From DASTQL01 sp035761805 (GTDB lineage: Bacteria > Actinomycetota > Actinomycetes > Jiangellales > Jiangellaceae), in the NCBI GenBank assembly GCA_035761805.1, contig DASTQL010000165.1, positions 1 to 12,075 of the forward strand: DNA of 12,075 nt, given 5' to 3'. This document shows, one piece after another, positions 1-7,374 of this stretch (its first letter is position 1; each line of letters begins with the position of its first letter). Made by a program: the position numbers and the translations under genes. Under the pieces are notes generated by a model that was not told the origin of the DNA, did not search any database, and worked only from the letters and a program-made list of their open reading frames with translations.

Positions 1-292
1 GCTCGAATACGTAGTCGAAGGACCGCCCCGGCTGGACGGGGTGCTGGACCAGTTCGGTGCCGTCCATGGCCGCCGGGACTCGTAGTCCGTGCCAGTGGAT
101 GGTCGTGGGTTCCGGAAGGGCGTTGCGGAAACGGACGACGAGCGTCTGTCCCTGCGCGGCCTCGATCACGGGTCCTGGGACGCGTCCGTTGTACGCGTAA
201 CCACGCACCATCCGGTCGGGAGCGCACTGCCAGGTGACGTCGGCGGCCACGAGGTCGACGACGACCAGGTCCGGGTCGATGTCTCGAGGCAT
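1..292 (-). CDS. Multicopper oxidase, N-terminal part (runs off the window)
   Basis: The 97 visible residues form the start of a type-3 cupredoxin domain of the multicopper oxidase/laccase family, enzymes that oxidise phenols, metals or metabolites while reducing oxygen to water. The segment YNGRVPGPVIEA (34-45) and the motif TTIHWHGLRVP (63-73) are characteristic; H66 and H68 match the first HxH ligands of the trinuclear copper centre. The start ATG is chosen because GAAGGAGG lies 6 nt before it. An alternative GTG at 325-323 overlaps the stop of the permease gene (GTGA) and would add 11 residues (MTRPSTRRRPP). Neither start gives a hydrophobic signal segment or a convincing Tat signal, so a cytoplasmic protein is inferred. 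The gene follows the ABC permease by 29 bp and is probably co-transcribed with it. The remaining copper sites lie outside the window. Family assignment is firm; substrate unknown. Confidence 0.88.
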   Translation of the reverse strand, partial: MPRDIDPDLVVVDLVAADVTWQCAPDRMVRGYAYNGRVPGPVIEAAQGQTLVVRFRNALPEPTTIHWHGLRVPAAMDGTELVQHPVQPGRSFDYVFE

Positions 293-298
293 CGGGGG

Positions 299-306
299 CC
301 TCCTTC
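299..306 (-). promoter_or_regulatory. Ribosome binding site of the multicopper oxidase gene
   Basis: The minus strand reads GAAGGAGG followed by CCCCCG and then ATG, a near-perfect Shine-Dalgarno sequence at good spacing. It decides the start at 292 over the in-frame GTG at 325 that overlaps the permease stop codon. Confidence 0.8.
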
Positions 307-321
307 GGGTCGAGGGTCGTG

Positions 322-2910
322 TCACTCGGTCGCGATCGCGGTCAGCACGTCGAGACCGGAGGCCCGCCGCGCCGGGATGAGCCCGGCGACCAGGCCGGCC
401 ACCGCTCCGGCGGCCGTGCAGGCGAGGAGCTGGGTCACGGGGACGTCCACCGGGATGCTCGCCGTGCCCGCCCCGGAGGCGGCGACCGCGGCAGCGCCGA
501 AGCCGACCCCGACGAGCAGTCCGGCGGTGACGCCGAGCAGTGAGATGAGCAGCGCCTCCCAGCGCACCATGGAGCGGACCTGGCGGCGCACCATCCCGAC
601 GGCGCGGAGCAGGCCGATCTCCCGCACGCGTTCGACGATGGACAGGGCCAGTGTGTTGGTGATCCCCAGCAGCGCGATGAGGACGGCGAGCAGCAGCAGG
701 ACGTTCATGAGGCCGAGGATCTGGTCGAGCGAGCGGACTCGTGCTGCCTGGAGCGCGGCGTGGTCGCGGGCGACCGCGGTGGGTGTGTCGGCCAGCGCCT
801 CCTCGACGGCGGCGATACCCGCCCCGGCGGGAACCCCGGACTCGAAGCGCACGAGCACGCTGGCATCGACGTCCTCGCTGAAGTGGCGCGCGTAGGTGCC
901 CAGGCCGAGGACGTAGCCGGTGTGCACAGCCCACTCGTCGTCGGCGTCGAAGACCGCGCCGACGGGCACCTGCTGCGTGCCCGTGCGCGGGAAGGTCATG
1001 GGCAGGACGTCGCCGACGGCGACGCCCTGGATGCGGGCGTCGGTCTCCGAGAGCATGATCGCGCCGTCTCGCAGCGCCGCCATGCTCCCCGCCACGACGT
1101 CGACCGAGGCGACCTCTCGGAATGTCGCCGGGTCGATGGCCGTGAGCGCCCGGACCGTCTCACCGTCGCGCCAGTGGCCGAGGCGGAGGCGGGAGGCCAC
1201 GGCGACCTCCGGGACCTCTGCGATGTGGTGGTAGGTGTGTGGCGGCAGGCCGCCGAGCATCTCGTTACGGCTGCTCTCCACGACGAGGTCGGCACGGATC
1301 ACGTCGTCGAGCCCGCCGGCGAGCGCCGCCTTCGTCGAGGTGAGAAAGACCGAGAAGAACGCCACGAGGGCGAGTCCGACCGCCAGGGCACCTGCGGTCG
1401 CGGCGGTGCGGCGGGGGGCGCGCAGAGCCCCGCCGACGGCCAGCCCGGCCGGCGCGCCGACACGTGCCACCGGAGCATCGAGCACCCGGCTGAGGACCCG
1501 GGCCACCCAGGGCGCCAGGGCCGCGAGGCCGATGACGACGAGCACCGCGCCCGCGCCGACGGTGAGCAGGAGGGTCACCGGTCCACGGGCGGCGAGGCCC
1601 CCGGTCGCTCCGACCCCTGCCGCCGCGCCGAGTCCGAGGCCGAGGGTGGTCGAGCCGACTCCGGCGGCCGCACGGAACCGGCTGTGTCGATCCGCCGGTC
1701 CGGCGGACGCGCGCAGCGCCTGGACGGGTGCGATCCGGGCGGCGCGACGGGCAGGTCCGACAGAAGCGAGCAACGTCACGGTCACGCCCAGCAGGAGTCC
1801 CGACAGCAGCGCGCCCGGGGTGACGACGAGCGGTCCCGGCGGGATGGTCGTCCCGAACGCCGTGGCGACACGATGCAGGCCCAGTGCGGCGGCGACGCCC
1901 AGTCCGGCGCCTGCGACGGACGCGACCAGCCCGACGATGAACGCCTCGCACAGCACCGAGAACGTCACCTGGCGTCCGGTGGCGCCCACCGCCCGGAGCA
2001 TGGCGAACTCGCGGGATCGCTGGGCGACCAGGATGGCGAACGTGTTGGCGATCAGGAAGGCGCCGACGAGCAGGGCGACGACGCCGAAGACCGTGAACAT
2101 CGTCCGGAGCATCGCGGTCTGGTCCCGAGCCGCCGTGGCACTGGCTGCGGCGCTGTCCTGGGCGGTGGAGACCTCGTAGCCGGGCCCGAGCGCGCCCGCC
2201 AACCGGTCGCGCAGGGTGCCGGCGGACAGCCCGTCCTCGGCGACCACCGCGATGTCGGAGACGCCGTCCGGTGCATCGAGGAGGTCCTGCGCAGTGCGCA
2301 GGTCGAAGAGCGCGACGGTCGCCCCGGACAGGCCCTCCCGGTCGCCGAAGCCGGCCGTACCCACGACCGAGTACGGCCGTGTGTCACCTGCCGGGTCCTG
2401 GACCACGACCCGCGACCCGAGGCCCAGGCGCTGGTCCCGTGCGGTCGCCGCGTCGATGACGACCTCGTCCGGGCCCGACGGCGGGCTGCCTTCCCGGATC
2501 CGGAAGGAGCCGAACGGCTCGGGCGTCCAGGACACAGCCACCGACGATGCGGCGGACGCCGCATCGGGCACGATCGGTCGGCCGTCGGGCGTCAGGAGCA
2601 AGGCCTGACCACGCAGGAGCCCTTCGGCGCCCGCGACTCCGTCGACGTCCCGGATCCGATCGACAACGGCCGCGCCGATCGGCTCGCGGGTGACCTCCAC
2701 CCCCATCGCGGAGTCGAAGGCGACGGCGGTTCGCACGACGACGTCGACGCCGGCGGTGGCGTCGGCGAACAGGTCGCGGAAGCGCTCGTTCGTCGTCTCC
2801 GTGAGGACGAGCGTTCCCGTGACGAAGGTGACGCCCAGCAGCACCGCCGTGGCGGTGAGGACGAGCCGGAGCCGCCTGGCCAGCGCCGATTTCCAGGTCG
2901 CGCGCCACAT
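322..2910 (-). CDS. MacB/FtsX-type ABC transporter permease, 862 aa
   Basis: Integral membrane subunit of a MacB-like ABC transporter. Such pumps usually move lipids, lipoproteins, peptides or drugs out of the inner leaflet or periplasmic side rather than importing. The protein has a duplicated layout. A first membrane helix (about 17-37) is followed by an extracytoplasmic MacB_PCD-like region (about 40-260). The first FtsX domain (about 270-400) contains the coupling segment REFAMLRAVGATGRQV. Hydrophobic helices follow near 445-470 and 505-525, then a second extracytoplasmic region (about 530-725). The second FtsX domain (about 730-862) contains VREIGLLRAVGMVRRQV. Both halves end in the usual PARRA segment (386-390 and 846-850). 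The length is typical of the fused actinobacterial type. The start ATG lies 6 bp after the ATPase stop, with GGGAGG overlapping the end of that gene, so translation is probably coupled. It forms the transporter with the ATPase encoded just upstream. Substrate cannot be read from the sequence. Confidence 0.93.
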   Translation of the reverse strand: MWRATWKSALARRLRLVLTATAVLLGVTFVTGTLVLTETTNERFRDLFADATAGVDVVVRTAVAFDSAMGVEVTREPIGAAVVDRIRDVDGVAGAEGLLRGQALLLTPDGRPIVPDAASAASSVAVSWTPEPFGSFRIREGSPPSGPDEVVIDAATARDQRLGLGSRVVVQDPAGDTRPYSVVGTAGFGDREGLSGATVALFDLRTAQDLLDAPDGVSDIAVVAEDGLSAGTLRDRLAGALGPGYEVSTAQDSAAASATAARDQTAMLRTMFTVFGVVALLVGAFLIANTFAILVAQRSREFAMLRAVGATGRQVTFSVLCEAFIVGLVASVAGAGLGVAAALGLHRVATAFGTTIPPGPLVVTPGALLSGLLLGVTVTLLASVGPARRAARIAPVQALRASAGPADRHSRFRAAAGVGSTTLGLGLGAAAGVGATGGLAARGPVTLLLTVGAGAVLVVIGLAALAPWVARVLSRVLDAPVARVGAPAGLAVGGALRAPRRTAATAGALAVGLALVAFFSVFLTSTKAALAGGLDDVIRADLVVESSRNEMLGGLPPHTYHHIAEVPEVAVASRLRLGHWRDGETVRALTAIDPATFREVASVDVVAGSMAALRDGAIMLSETDARIQGVAVGDVLPMTFPRTGTQQVPVGAVFDADDEWAVHTGYVLGLGTYARHFSEDVDASVLVRFESGVPAGAGIAAVEEALADTPTAVARDHAALQAARVRSLDQILGLMNVLLLLAVLIALLGITNTLALSIVERVREIGLLRAVGMVRRQVRSMVRWEALLISLLGVTAGLLVGVGFGAAAVAASGAGTASIPVDVPVTQLLACTAAGAVAGLVAGLIPARRASGLDVLTAIATE

Positions 2911-2916
2911 GTGGTG

Positions 2917-3693
2917 TCACTCCCTCCCGATCCCGGTCATGGCATCGAGGCGCCGCACTCGCGTCAGCACGCCGTCGACGGTGGGCTCCGGCAGCTCGTC
3001 GACGATGCGGCCGTCGGTCAGGAAGACGACGCGGTCGGCATAGGTCGCGGCCACGGGGTCGTGGGTCACCATGACGACCGTCTGGTGAAGCTCCGCGACG
3101 GCGTCGTGCAACAGCCCGAGCAGCTCGGCGCCACGTCGGGAGTCGAGGTTCCCGGTGGGCTCGTCGGCGAAGACCAGCTCGGGCCTCGCGATGAGCGCGC
3201 GTGCGACGGCGACGCGCTGCTGCTGCCCGCCGGACAGCTGCGACGGTCGGTGGTCCAGCCGGTCCTGCAGCCCCAGGGTGCTGACGAGCTCGGTGTACCA
3301 GTCGGAGTCGGGCCTGCGTCGGCCCAGCGCCAGCGGCAGGCTGATGTTCTCCGCAGCTGTCAGCGACCCGATGAGGTTGAAGCTCTGGAACACGAACCCG
3401 ACCCGTTCGCGGCGCAGCAGCGTGCGCTGTCGCTCCGACAGGGCCGTGATGTCGTCGTCGCCGATGAACACCTGGCCGGAGTCGATCCCGTCGAGGCCGG
3501 CCAGACAGTGCATGAGTGTGGACTTCCCCGACCCTGACGGACCCATCACGGCTGTCATCTGCCCCGCCGGCACGTCGAGCGTGACTCCGTCCAGGGCACG
3601 AACGGCCGCCTCGCCGATGCCGTGCACCTTGACGATGTCGCGGGTCCGGGCAGCGAGGCGGATCGCTGTGGTCGCGGGTGCCGTCGTCGTCAT
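2917..3693 (-). CDS. ABC transporter ATP-binding protein, MacB/LolD type, 258 aa
   Basis: ATPase subunit that powers the adjacent permease. All catalytic motifs are intact: Walker A GPSGSGKST (51-59), Q-loop at Q103 in FVFQSFNLIGS, signature LSGGQQQR (153-160), Walker B LVFADEP with E178, D-loop GNLD (181-184) and switch H211 in VTHD. The sequence EPTGNLDS and the FNLI after the Q-loop are typical of the MacB/LolD/FtsE group that works with FtsX-type permeases. The N-terminal 20 residues (MTTTAPATTA onward) are an Ala/Thr-rich extension before the nucleotide-binding fold. A purine-rich GAGGAAGGG lies just upstream of the ATG. The gene lies 64 bp after the small HMA-like gene and 6 bp before the permease gene, all on one strand, which supports an operon. 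Confidence 0.95.
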   Translation of the reverse strand: MTTTAPATTAIRLAARTRDIVKVHGIGEAAVRALDGVTLDVPAGQMTAVMGPSGSGKSTLMHCLAGLDGIDSGQVFIGDDDITALSERQRTLLRRERVGFVFQSFNLIGSLTAAENISLPLALGRRRPDSDWYTELVSTLGLQDRLDHRPSQLSGGQQQRVAVARALIARPELVFADEPTGNLDSRRGAELLGLLHDAVAELHQTVVMVTHDPVAATYADRVVFLTDGRIVDELPEPTVDGVLTRVRRLDAMTGIGRE

Positions 3694-3757
3694 CGCGCGT
3701 CCCTTCCTCGGGGTGGTCGGTACCGGTGAACGCGGGGAGGACCGGGCAGAGGTTGCG

Positions 3758-3976
3758 TCACGGGGGGTCGTGCAGCACCCGCTCGACGACGAGCCCGGCC
3801 GCCCTCACGCCGGCCAGCAGCTCGCTCTCGCTGAGCCCTAGTCCCCGTGCCACGACCCAGCCGCTCGACAGGTCCACCTCCACGGACGCGACGCCGCGGA
3901 TCGTGCGCAGCTCCCGGCTGACTCGCGCTGCGTCGTCGCTGTGGAGCGCCGTCGTCTTGACGCAGAACTCCTGCAT
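3758..3976 (-). CDS. Small HMA-fold-like protein without CXXC, 72 aa
   Basis: A 72-residue soluble protein whose pattern matches the beta-alpha-beta-beta-alpha-beta heavy-metal-associated domain of CopZ-type copper chaperones. It has a first strand (EFCVKTTA), a helix (SDDAARVSRELRTIRG), then GVASVEVDLSSGWVVARG (28-45), a second helix (SESELLAGVRAAG) and a last strand (LVVERVL). The GVxxVxVD segment and the final helix ending in AAG are typical of HMA proteins. The metal loop, normally GMTCxxC, reads TALHSDDA (9-16), so both cysteines are absent; the only cysteine is C5. GGGAGG lies 7 nt before the ATG. The gene begins 88 bp after the regulator stop codon, downstream of an 11-bp-spaced repeat array, and is the first gene of the putative regulated operon. 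Function unknown: possibly a sensor, adaptor or chaperone with altered metal preference. The fold call is by eye. Confidence 0.72.
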   Translation of the reverse strand: MQEFCVKTTALHSDDAARVSRELRTIRGVASVEVDLSSGWVVARGLGLSESELLAGVRAAGLVVERVLHDPP

Positions 3977-4004
3977 CGCTCGCCTCCCGCACGGTCACGA
4001 CGAC

Positions 4005-4010
4005 ACGATG
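4005..4010 (-). promoter_or_regulatory. Possible -10 element of the HMA/ABC/oxidase operon
   Basis: CATCGT on the minus strand keeps only the A at position 2 and the T at position 6 of TANNNT. It lies about 9 nt after the last 11-bp repeat unit, close to the spacing seen between SARP binding repeats and -10 boxes, and about 29 nt before the HMA-like gene start. The match is weak and mainly positional. Confidence 0.25.
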
Positions 4011-4019
4011 ACCGCGGGT

Positions 4020-4048
4020 GCTGACCAGCACCTGACGGGTCGCTGACA
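4020..4048 (-). promoter_or_regulatory. Three 11-bp-spaced direct repeats, candidate SARP operator
   Basis: CTGAC occurs at 4021-4025, 4032-4036 and 4043-4047, exactly 11 bp apart. On the coding strand of the downstream operon the heptamers read TGTCAGC, CGTCAGG and GGTCAGC, each separated by 4 bp. Heptamer-plus-4-bp direct repeats in phase with the helix are the known binding layout of OmpR-type winged helices, including SARP activators, often overlapping the -35 region. The array lies between the stop of a SARP-type regulator gene and the start of the HMA-like gene, 44 bp from its ATG. A hairpin-capable GGTGCT/AGCACC (4017-4032) overlaps the last unit. Binding by the adjacent regulator is inferred. 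Confidence 0.55.
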
Positions 4049-4064
4049 GGCTGCCGCGCCCGGG

Positions 4065-7000
4065 TCAGCGGGGACCGGAGTCGATCAAGGTGAGGAGGTC
4101 GACCCCGCGGATGCGGCTTCCTTCCGTGACGGCGGCGCCGAAGTCCGGGTCGGGCAGGTGCCGGCGGCACTCCCGTTCGGCTCGGGCTCGCTCGTCGGTC
4201 TCCAGTGCCGCGTACCGGATCCCGTTGGCGCTCCTCACCGCTCCGGCGGAGCCGAGCAGGAGGGCTGCGCGGCGAGGCTCGTCACCGGCCCAGAGCAGGG
4301 CCAGCCCCTCGGCAGCGGCGGCCGCCGTGTCCGCGCGCCCCGTGTGGTGGGCGATGTTCAGCGCCTCCACGAGGTGCTGGCGAGCTGCCTCACGCTCGCC
4401 GAGGTCGAGCTCCACGAGGCCGAGACCGCACATGCTCTGAGCGACCCCGACGTCGACCGCCACCTCACGGAACAGGGTCAGTGCCGTCGAGTAGTGGCCT
4501 CGGGCCTCGATGGGCGCACCTCGCACCCGGGCACCGAAGCCTGCCGCGGCATGGGCGAAGGCGACGAGGACCGGTACACCGGATCGGGCGGCGAGGTCGA
4601 TCGCCCGAGCGTGTGCGGTGACGGCGTCATCGGTGCGGCCGCGCAGGGCGGCGGCGGTGCCCAGCTCCTGCAGGCCGATGGACGCCGCGTACGACGTCGG
4701 CGGCAAGGACGCCGCGACCGGCTCGAGGAGATCCTGCGCCTCCTCGACCTGACCGGCCGTCCTGAGGGCGACGGCCAGCCAGATCGAGGTCCAGGGCACC
4801 CCCCAGGGGTCGTCGAGGGACGAGAAGCGCGAGAGCGCCTCGCGGCCGTGGTCGAGGCCCGCCGCGATGTCGCCGCGGTGCAGATGGAGCCGGAACCGCA
4901 TCAGTTCGGCCAGTGCTCCGGTCCAAGTGTCGTCGATCGCCGCAGCACCGGCGGCGGCCTCGTCGGTGATCCGGGCTGCCCAGGCCAGGTCCCCAGACAG
5001 CATCATCTCGATGAAGGCCGTGATGACTCTCGACCGAGCGGCTCCCTGTGCGTCGCCGAACCGATCCAACAGCGCCACGCTCTGCAACGCCTGCTGCTTG
5101 GTCTCCGGTGTGGGCATGTAGCTCTCGACGTATGCGACCGCTTGCAGGGCTCGGCCCAGCGCCGCCGACGGGTGAGCGCGTTCTCGGCCCATGACCTGAG
5201 CCAGCCGCCGACGACCCTCGGCGATGTGAAACGTTGCCCACATCCAGCCGAGTGCGCCTACGAAGCGCAGCGCCAGCAGGTCGTCGTGTGCCTGGGACCA
5301 GTCGAGAGCAGCGTCCACGTCGTCCATGGCCGCCTCGACCAGGTTCAGCAGGGCCCGGCTCGACGGGGATCGCCCGAGTTCCTCGGACAGCGCCAGGAAG
5401 TGCTCGGCGTGTCGCCGGCGCAACCCCTCATGCATCGCGTCATCGCCCAGCTCTTCCGCGTAGCTGCGCATCGTCTCCAGCAGCCGGAGCCGTTTCTCAC
5501 CGGAGCGGGCCACCAGCGAGCGGTCGACGAGTCGAAGCACGAGAGGCATCACCTCGGCGGACGGAATCGTGTCGTCCGCGCACACCGTCTCCGCGTCGCT
5601 CAGCGTCCAGGGCGAGACGAAGACGGCCAGCCTCGTGAACATCGCCGCCTCACGAGGCGTCAGCAGCCCGAAGCTCCAGTCGAGCGCCGCCCGCAGCGTC
5701 TGGTGGCGAGGCGGCGCGATCCGCGCGCCACCTTGGAGCAGCCGGAACCGGTCGTCCAACCGGGCAGCGATGTCGCCCAGCGACATGGCCCGCACCCTCG
5801 CTGCGGCCAGTTCGATGGCGAGTGGCAGCCCGTCCAGCCGGGCGCAGATGCCTGCGACGACGGACGTGTCGTTCCCGTGCAGCTCGAACCCCGGGTCGGC
5901 GGTCCGGGCACGATCCACGAACAGCACGACGGCGTCCGCCTGATCGTCGCCGGCCTCGCTTGGCAACCGCAACGGCGGGGCGCCCCAGACCACCTCACCC
6001 GGCACCCCTAGCACGTCGCGACTGGTCACCAGGAGCGAGACGCCCGGGCACTCGCGCAGCAGCCGGTCGGCCATTCGCGCCGTGGCGTCGACCAAGTGCT
6101 CGCAGTTGTCCAACAGCAGCAACGCCTTCCTGGTGCGGAGGGAGCCGACGAGTCGGTCCACCGGATCGATCTCGGTGGCACCCACCCCGTCGCTGCGGAC
6201 TCCCAGCGCCGCCAACGCCGCGCCGGCCGCTCGCTCCCCGTCCCGGACCGGAGCGAGGTCGACGAACCAGGCGTCCGTCGGGGACCGCTCCGCGTGAAGT
6301 CGCGCAGCCGCGACGGCCAGGCTCGTCTTGCCCACGCCGCCGGGGCCGATCACCGTGATCATGCGGTGCGCGCAGAGCAGCCGTTCGACCTCCACCAGCT
6401 CGCGTTCACGGCCCACGAAGCTCGTCAGCCGGGCCGGCAGCCGGACGGCGTGGCGCGGTGCCTGCCCGCCCAGCGCCGGGTCGTGGGTGAGGATGGCCCG
6501 GTGCAGCTCGCGCAGCTCCGTCGACGGGTCGATCCCGAGCTCCTCGGCAAGCATCCTGCGCGTCTGGTCGAAGACCGTCAGCGCCTCCGCCTGACGCCCA
6601 CTCCGGTACAGCGCCGTCATGAGGGCGGAGCGCAGGCGCTCCCGTAACGGATGATGCGCAACCAGTCGCTCTAGGTCGGCCACGAGCTCGCCGCCACCCC
6701 CGCTCGCGAGCTGCGCACTCATGTGCTGTTCGATCGCGTCGACGCGGAGCTCCTCCAGTCGTACGCCCTCGTCGTGCAACCAGCCGTGCGCCTCGACGTC
6801 CGCCAGCGCCTCGCCGCGCCACAGCTCCAGGGACTCTGCCAGGAGGCGTGCGCCCGTGATCGCGTCCTCGGCGTGCGCCGCATCGGCCACCAGCCTCTCG
6901 AAGCGCAGCGCATCGACGCAGTCGCGGTCCACCGCCAGGCGGTAGCCTCCGGTCGCCCTCCGGACGACGTCGTGACCGCCCGCCGACAGCTGGCGGCGCA

Positions 7001-7208
7001 GTCGCGAGACCGCCACCTGGAGTGAGTTGTCGACGTGGGCTGGCAGACGGTCGCCGGCCCAGACGGCCTCGATCAGCCGGTCGGCGTGCACCACCCGACC
7101 CGCGCGAACGCCGAGGGCGGCCAGCAGCGCGCGCTCCCTCGCCCCGCGCACGCCGAGTGCCCCGTCGTCTCCGATCACGTTCAGGGGGCCAAGCAGGCGG
7201 ATCTCCAC
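4065..7208 (-). CDS. AfsR/SARP-type transcriptional regulator with BTAD, NTPase and TPR-like regions, 1047 aa
   Basis: Large ATP-dependent transcriptional activator. The N-terminus (1-93, from MEIRLLGPL to GGYRL) is an OmpR-like winged helix with the typical VDNSLQVAVSRLRRQL segment. Residues about 100-245 form the bacterial transcriptional activation domain (LEELRVDAIE; AEELGIDPSTELRELHRAIL). A STAND/NB-ARC-type NTPase follows: Walker A GPGGVGKTS (288-296), Walker B LLLLDNCEH (363-371), sensor LLVTSR (392-397) and GLPLAIELAAA (460-470). The remainder (about 600-1000) is Ala/Leu-rich and helical with TPR-like repeats, probably sensing a ligand or partner. The start is GTG; the frame is closed by a stop 15 nt upstream, and only a weak GGTGG precedes it. 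Codon 188 (6645-6647) is TTA, the only in-frame TTA I found. It sits 88 bp upstream of the HMA/ABC/oxidase genes on the same strand and is likely their activator. No symbol is given because many paralogues share this layout. Confidence 0.93.
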   Translation of the reverse strand: MEIRLLGPLNVIGDDGALGVRGARERALLAALGVRAGRVVHADRLIEAVWAGDRLPAHVDNSLQVAVSRLRRQLSAGGHDVVRRATGGYRLAVDRDCVDALRFERLVADAAHAEDAITGARLLAESLELWRGEALADVEAHGWLHDEGVRLEELRVDAIEQHMSAQLASGGGGELVADLERLVAHHPLRERLRSALMTALYRSGRQAEALTVFDQTRRMLAEELGIDPSTELRELHRAILTHDPALGGQAPRHAVRLPARLTSFVGRERELVEVERLLCAHRMITVIGPGGVGKTSLAVAAARLHAERSPTDAWFVDLAPVRDGERAAGAALAALGVRSDGVGATEIDPVDRLVGSLRTRKALLLLDNCEHLVDATARMADRLLRECPGVSLLVTSRDVLGVPGEVVWGAPPLRLPSEAGDDQADAVVLFVDRARTADPGFELHGNDTSVVAGICARLDGLPLAIELAAARVRAMSLGDIAARLDDRFRLLQGGARIAPPRHQTLRAALDWSFGLLTPREAAMFTRLAVFVSPWTLSDAETVCADDTIPSAEVMPLVLRLVDRSLVARSGEKRLRLLETMRSYAEELGDDAMHEGLRRRHAEHFLALSEELGRSPSSRALLNLVEAAMDDVDAALDWSQAHDDLLALRFVGALGWMWATFHIAEGRRRLAQVMGRERAHPSAALGRALQAVAYVESYMPTPETKQQALQSVALLDRFGDAQGAARSRVITAFIEMMLSGDLAWAARITDEAAAGAAAIDDTWTGALAELMRFRLHLHRGDIAAGLDHGREALSRFSSLDDPWGVPWTSIWLAVALRTAGQVEEAQDLLEPVAASLPPTSYAASIGLQELGTAAALRGRTDDAVTAHARAIDLAARSGVPVLVAFAHAAAGFGARVRGAPIEARGHYSTALTLFREVAVDVGVAQSMCGLGLVELDLGEREAARQHLVEALNIAHHTGRADTAAAAAEGLALLWAGDEPRRAALLLGSAGAVRSANGIRYAALETDERARAERECRRHLPDPDFGAAVTEGSRIRGVDLLTLIDSGPR

Positions 7209-7226
7209 GTCGGGCCACCGTCACGT

Positions 7227-7245
7227 CCGGTCAGCAACGGACCGG
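7227..7245. promoter_or_regulatory. 19-bp dyad upstream of the regulator gene, possible operator
   Basis: CCGGTC (7227-7232) and GACCGG (7240-7245) are perfect 6-bp inverted arms around 7 bp, ending 19 bp before the regulator's GTG. The interior contains GGTCAGCA (7229-7236), the same 8-mer found on the other strand in the repeat array upstream of the HMA-like gene. That suggests, without proving, shared recognition or autoregulation. No convincing promoter hexamers are visible nearby. Confidence 0.3.
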
Positions 7246-7340
7246 TTCACCACAGCGCATCGACGCGGCCGGGCCTGTGGCCGCCCACGGCGGTCGGCTC
7301 GCGTCGGGACGGGAGTCGCGTCCGGGGTCCCGCCGGGTAC

Positions 7341-7361
7341 CACCAGAGGAAGCCTCTGGTG
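7341..7361 (-). terminator. Perfect 9-bp stem, 3-nt loop; possible terminator or operator
   Basis: CACCAGAGG, AAG, CCTCTGGTG form a perfect dyad about 170 bp beyond the adenosine deaminase stop. It has no U-tract on either strand, which is common for actinobacterial terminators but leaves the role open. The 21-bp symmetry with a 3-bp centre would equally suit an operator for a dimeric repressor acting on the regulator gene. Confidence 0.4.
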
Positions 7362-7374
7362 CAGTGCGCAGGTC

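Noticed and set aside
760..3537. Plus-strand open frame of 925 codons
   Set aside because: It lies antisense to the intact ABC permease and ATPase genes, is rich in Arg/Gly/Asp/Glu with no domain motifs, and is the usual shadow of codon-position GC bias.
4041..4070. 7-bp inverted repeat CGCTGAC/GTCAGCG around the regulator stop codon
   Set aside because: The left arm is part of the 11-bp direct repeats and the 16-nt spacing makes a weak stem. The direct-repeat reading explains it better.
4158..6011. Plus-strand open frame of 617 codons
   Set aside because: Antisense to the regulator gene, low-complexity composition and no recognisable motif; a shadow frame.
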